Below, piece by piece: positions 63,181 to 64,000 of a DNA stretch of 64,000 nt. Origin of the DNA: Streptomyces noursei. GTDB taxonomy: Bacteria; Actinomycetota; Actinomycetes; Streptomycetales; Streptomycetaceae. The position numbers were made by a program, and so were the translations under genes. The DNA is taken from contig NZ_CP070326.1 of the NCBI RefSeq assembly GCF_016917755.1, positions 3,100,001 through 3,164,000 of the forward strand, read 5' to 3'. Below the pieces are notes generated by a model. That model had not been told where the DNA came from and did no database searches. It saw nothing but the letters and a program-made list of their open reading frames with translations. Numbering within the stretch: the stretch's first letter is position 1; each line of letters begins with the position of its first letter.

Positions 63181-64000
63181 GTGGATACGACGCTGCAGGA
63201 CCCGCTCGTGGGCCAGCTGCTCGACGGTCGCTATCGCGTCGAGGGGCGCATCGCCGCCGGGGGCATGGCCACCGTCTACCGGGCCATGGACACCCGGCTG
63301 GACCGTGTGCTGGCGCTGAAGGTGATGCACCCCAGCCTGGCCGTGGACGGGGCGTTCGTCGACCGCTTCATCCGGGAGGCCAAGTCCGTCGCCCGGCTCT
63401 CGCACCCCAACGTGGTCGGCGTCTTCGACCAGGGCACCGACGGCACCTACGTCTATCTGGCCATGGAGTACGTCGCCGGCTGCACGCTGCGCGACGTGCT
63501 GCGCGAGCGGGGCGCCCTGCAGCCGCGGGCCGCCCTGGACATCCTGGAGCCGATCCTGGCCGCGCTGGGGGCCGCGCACCGCGCCGGCCTGGTGCACCGC
63601 GACATGAAGCCGGAGAACGTCCTGATCGGCGACGACGGCCGGGTCAAGGTCGCCGACTTCGGCCTGGTGCGCGCGGTGGACACGCACACCACCGCGTCCA
63701 CCGGCTCGGTCCTGGGCACGGTCTCCTACCTCGCCCCCGAGCAGATGGAGCACGGCACCGCGGACGCCCGGGTCGACGTCTACGCCTGCGGTGTGGTGCT
63801 CTACGAGATGCTCACCGGCGGCAAGCCGCACACCGGCGGCACCGCGGCGCAGATCCTCTACAGCCATCTGCACGACGACATCACCCCGCCCTCCGAGCTG
63901 GTGCCGGGCCTGGCGCCGGAGCTGGACGAGCTGGTCGCGGCGGCCACCGCCCGGGCCCCGCAGCAGCGCCCGCAGGACGCGGTGGCGCTGCTCGCCCGGG
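63181..64000 (+). CDS. pkaF: PknB-type Ser/Thr protein kinase, 3' end beyond the window
   Basis: The first 273 residues are visible and the gene continues off the right edge. The kinase domain has the Gly loop GRIAAGGMATVYRAMD, Lys47 in LALKVMHP, catalytic VHRDMKPENVL (HRD 139-141), VADFGLVR (DFG 159-161) and YLAPEQ (APE 185-187). All key residues are present. Family members continue with a membrane anchor and PASTA domains; I cannot see those here. Position next to the thi genes and an Rv2175c homologue suggests the PkaF/PknL lineage, so the symbol is tentative. GTG start, leaderless. Confidence 0.88.
   Translation, partial: MDTTLQDPLVGQLLDGRYRVEGRIAAGGMATVYRAMDTRLDRVLALKVMHPSLAVDGAFVDRFIREAKSVARLSHPNVVGVFDQGTDGTYVYLAMEYVAGCTLRDVLRERGALQPRAALDILEPILAALGAAHRAGLVHRDMKPENVLIGDDGRVKVADFGLVRAVDTHTTASTGSVLGTVSYLAPEQMEHGTADARVDVYACGVVLYEMLTGGKPHTGGTAAQILYSHLHDDITPPSELVPGLAPELDELVAAATARAPQQRPQDAVALLAR

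Overview
The window is a high-GC actinobacterial chromosome segment, almost certainly from Streptomyces. Evidence: G/C at nearly every third codon position, many GTG starts, an actinobacterial division/cell-wall (dcw) cluster containing sepF, ylmG and divIVA but no ftsA, DNPR-type (diaminopimelate) MurE, an ileS T-box of the translational type, and several leaderless promoters. The order dnaE - lspA - ileS - divIVA - ftsZ - mur genes - rsmH - metF - thi genes - Ser/Thr kinase is, as I recall it, that of the Streptomyces core chromosome. I see no insertion sequence, prophage, integrase, CRISPR array, rRNA or tRNA.

Region by region. 1-4.2 kb: a truncated DUF2567-like gene, an ABC-2 exporter (permease plus ATPase), a NYN-domain nuclease-like protein and a 54-aa basic protein. 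4.3-14.3 kb: DNA polymerase III alpha (dnaE), a DUF2252 protein with altered signature motifs, a membrane protein, two tandem membrane-anchored DsbA-like thioredoxins, a dienelactone-hydrolase-like protein and an MscS channel. 14.3-18.7 kb: a CPA1 antiporter, an RluD-type pseudouridine synthase, lspA and a DksA/TraR zinc-finger protein with a histone-H1-like Lys/Ala region. 18.9-22.4 kb: ileS behind a T-box leader. 22.6-40.8 kb (all minus strand): rsmH-ftsL-ftsI-murE-murF-mraY-murD-ftsW-murG-ftsQ-ftsZ-pgeF-yggS-sepF-yggT-divIVA, compact and with several 4-nt start/stop overlaps. It makes and flips lipid II, builds the FtsZ ring and divisome, and ends with the polar-growth organiser DivIVA.

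41.2-46.9 kb: a beta-carbonic anhydrase and a coupled MoxR-DUF58-transglutaminase operon. 47.2-49.4 kb: DUF3040, a methyltransferase and a HEPN protein. 49.6-52.7 kb: an operon with a near-palindromic operator over its promoter, a short degenerate ABC-ATPase remnant, a YhgE/Pip membrane protein and a TetR repressor. 53-60 kb: DUF4126, a carotenoid-desaturase-like FAD enzyme, a membrane protein with a Tyr/Pro-rich tail, metF, thiE, an Rv2175c-type DNA-binding protein and a ferredoxin-reductase-like FAD enzyme. 60.1-62.6 kb: a TPP riboswitch followed by thiO-thiS-thiG. The window ends with a MerR regulator and the 5' part of a PknB-type Ser/Thr kinase.

Most of the content is conserved housekeeping. 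The points most worth a second look are the IleRS with a GAHH instead of HIGH signature, the duplicated hairpin in the ileS leader, the ABC-ATPase remnant that keeps a start and ribosome site, a possible 36-aa ORF bridging ftsL and ftsI, the DUF2252 protein lacking its usual acidic motif, and the recurring leaderless promoters.
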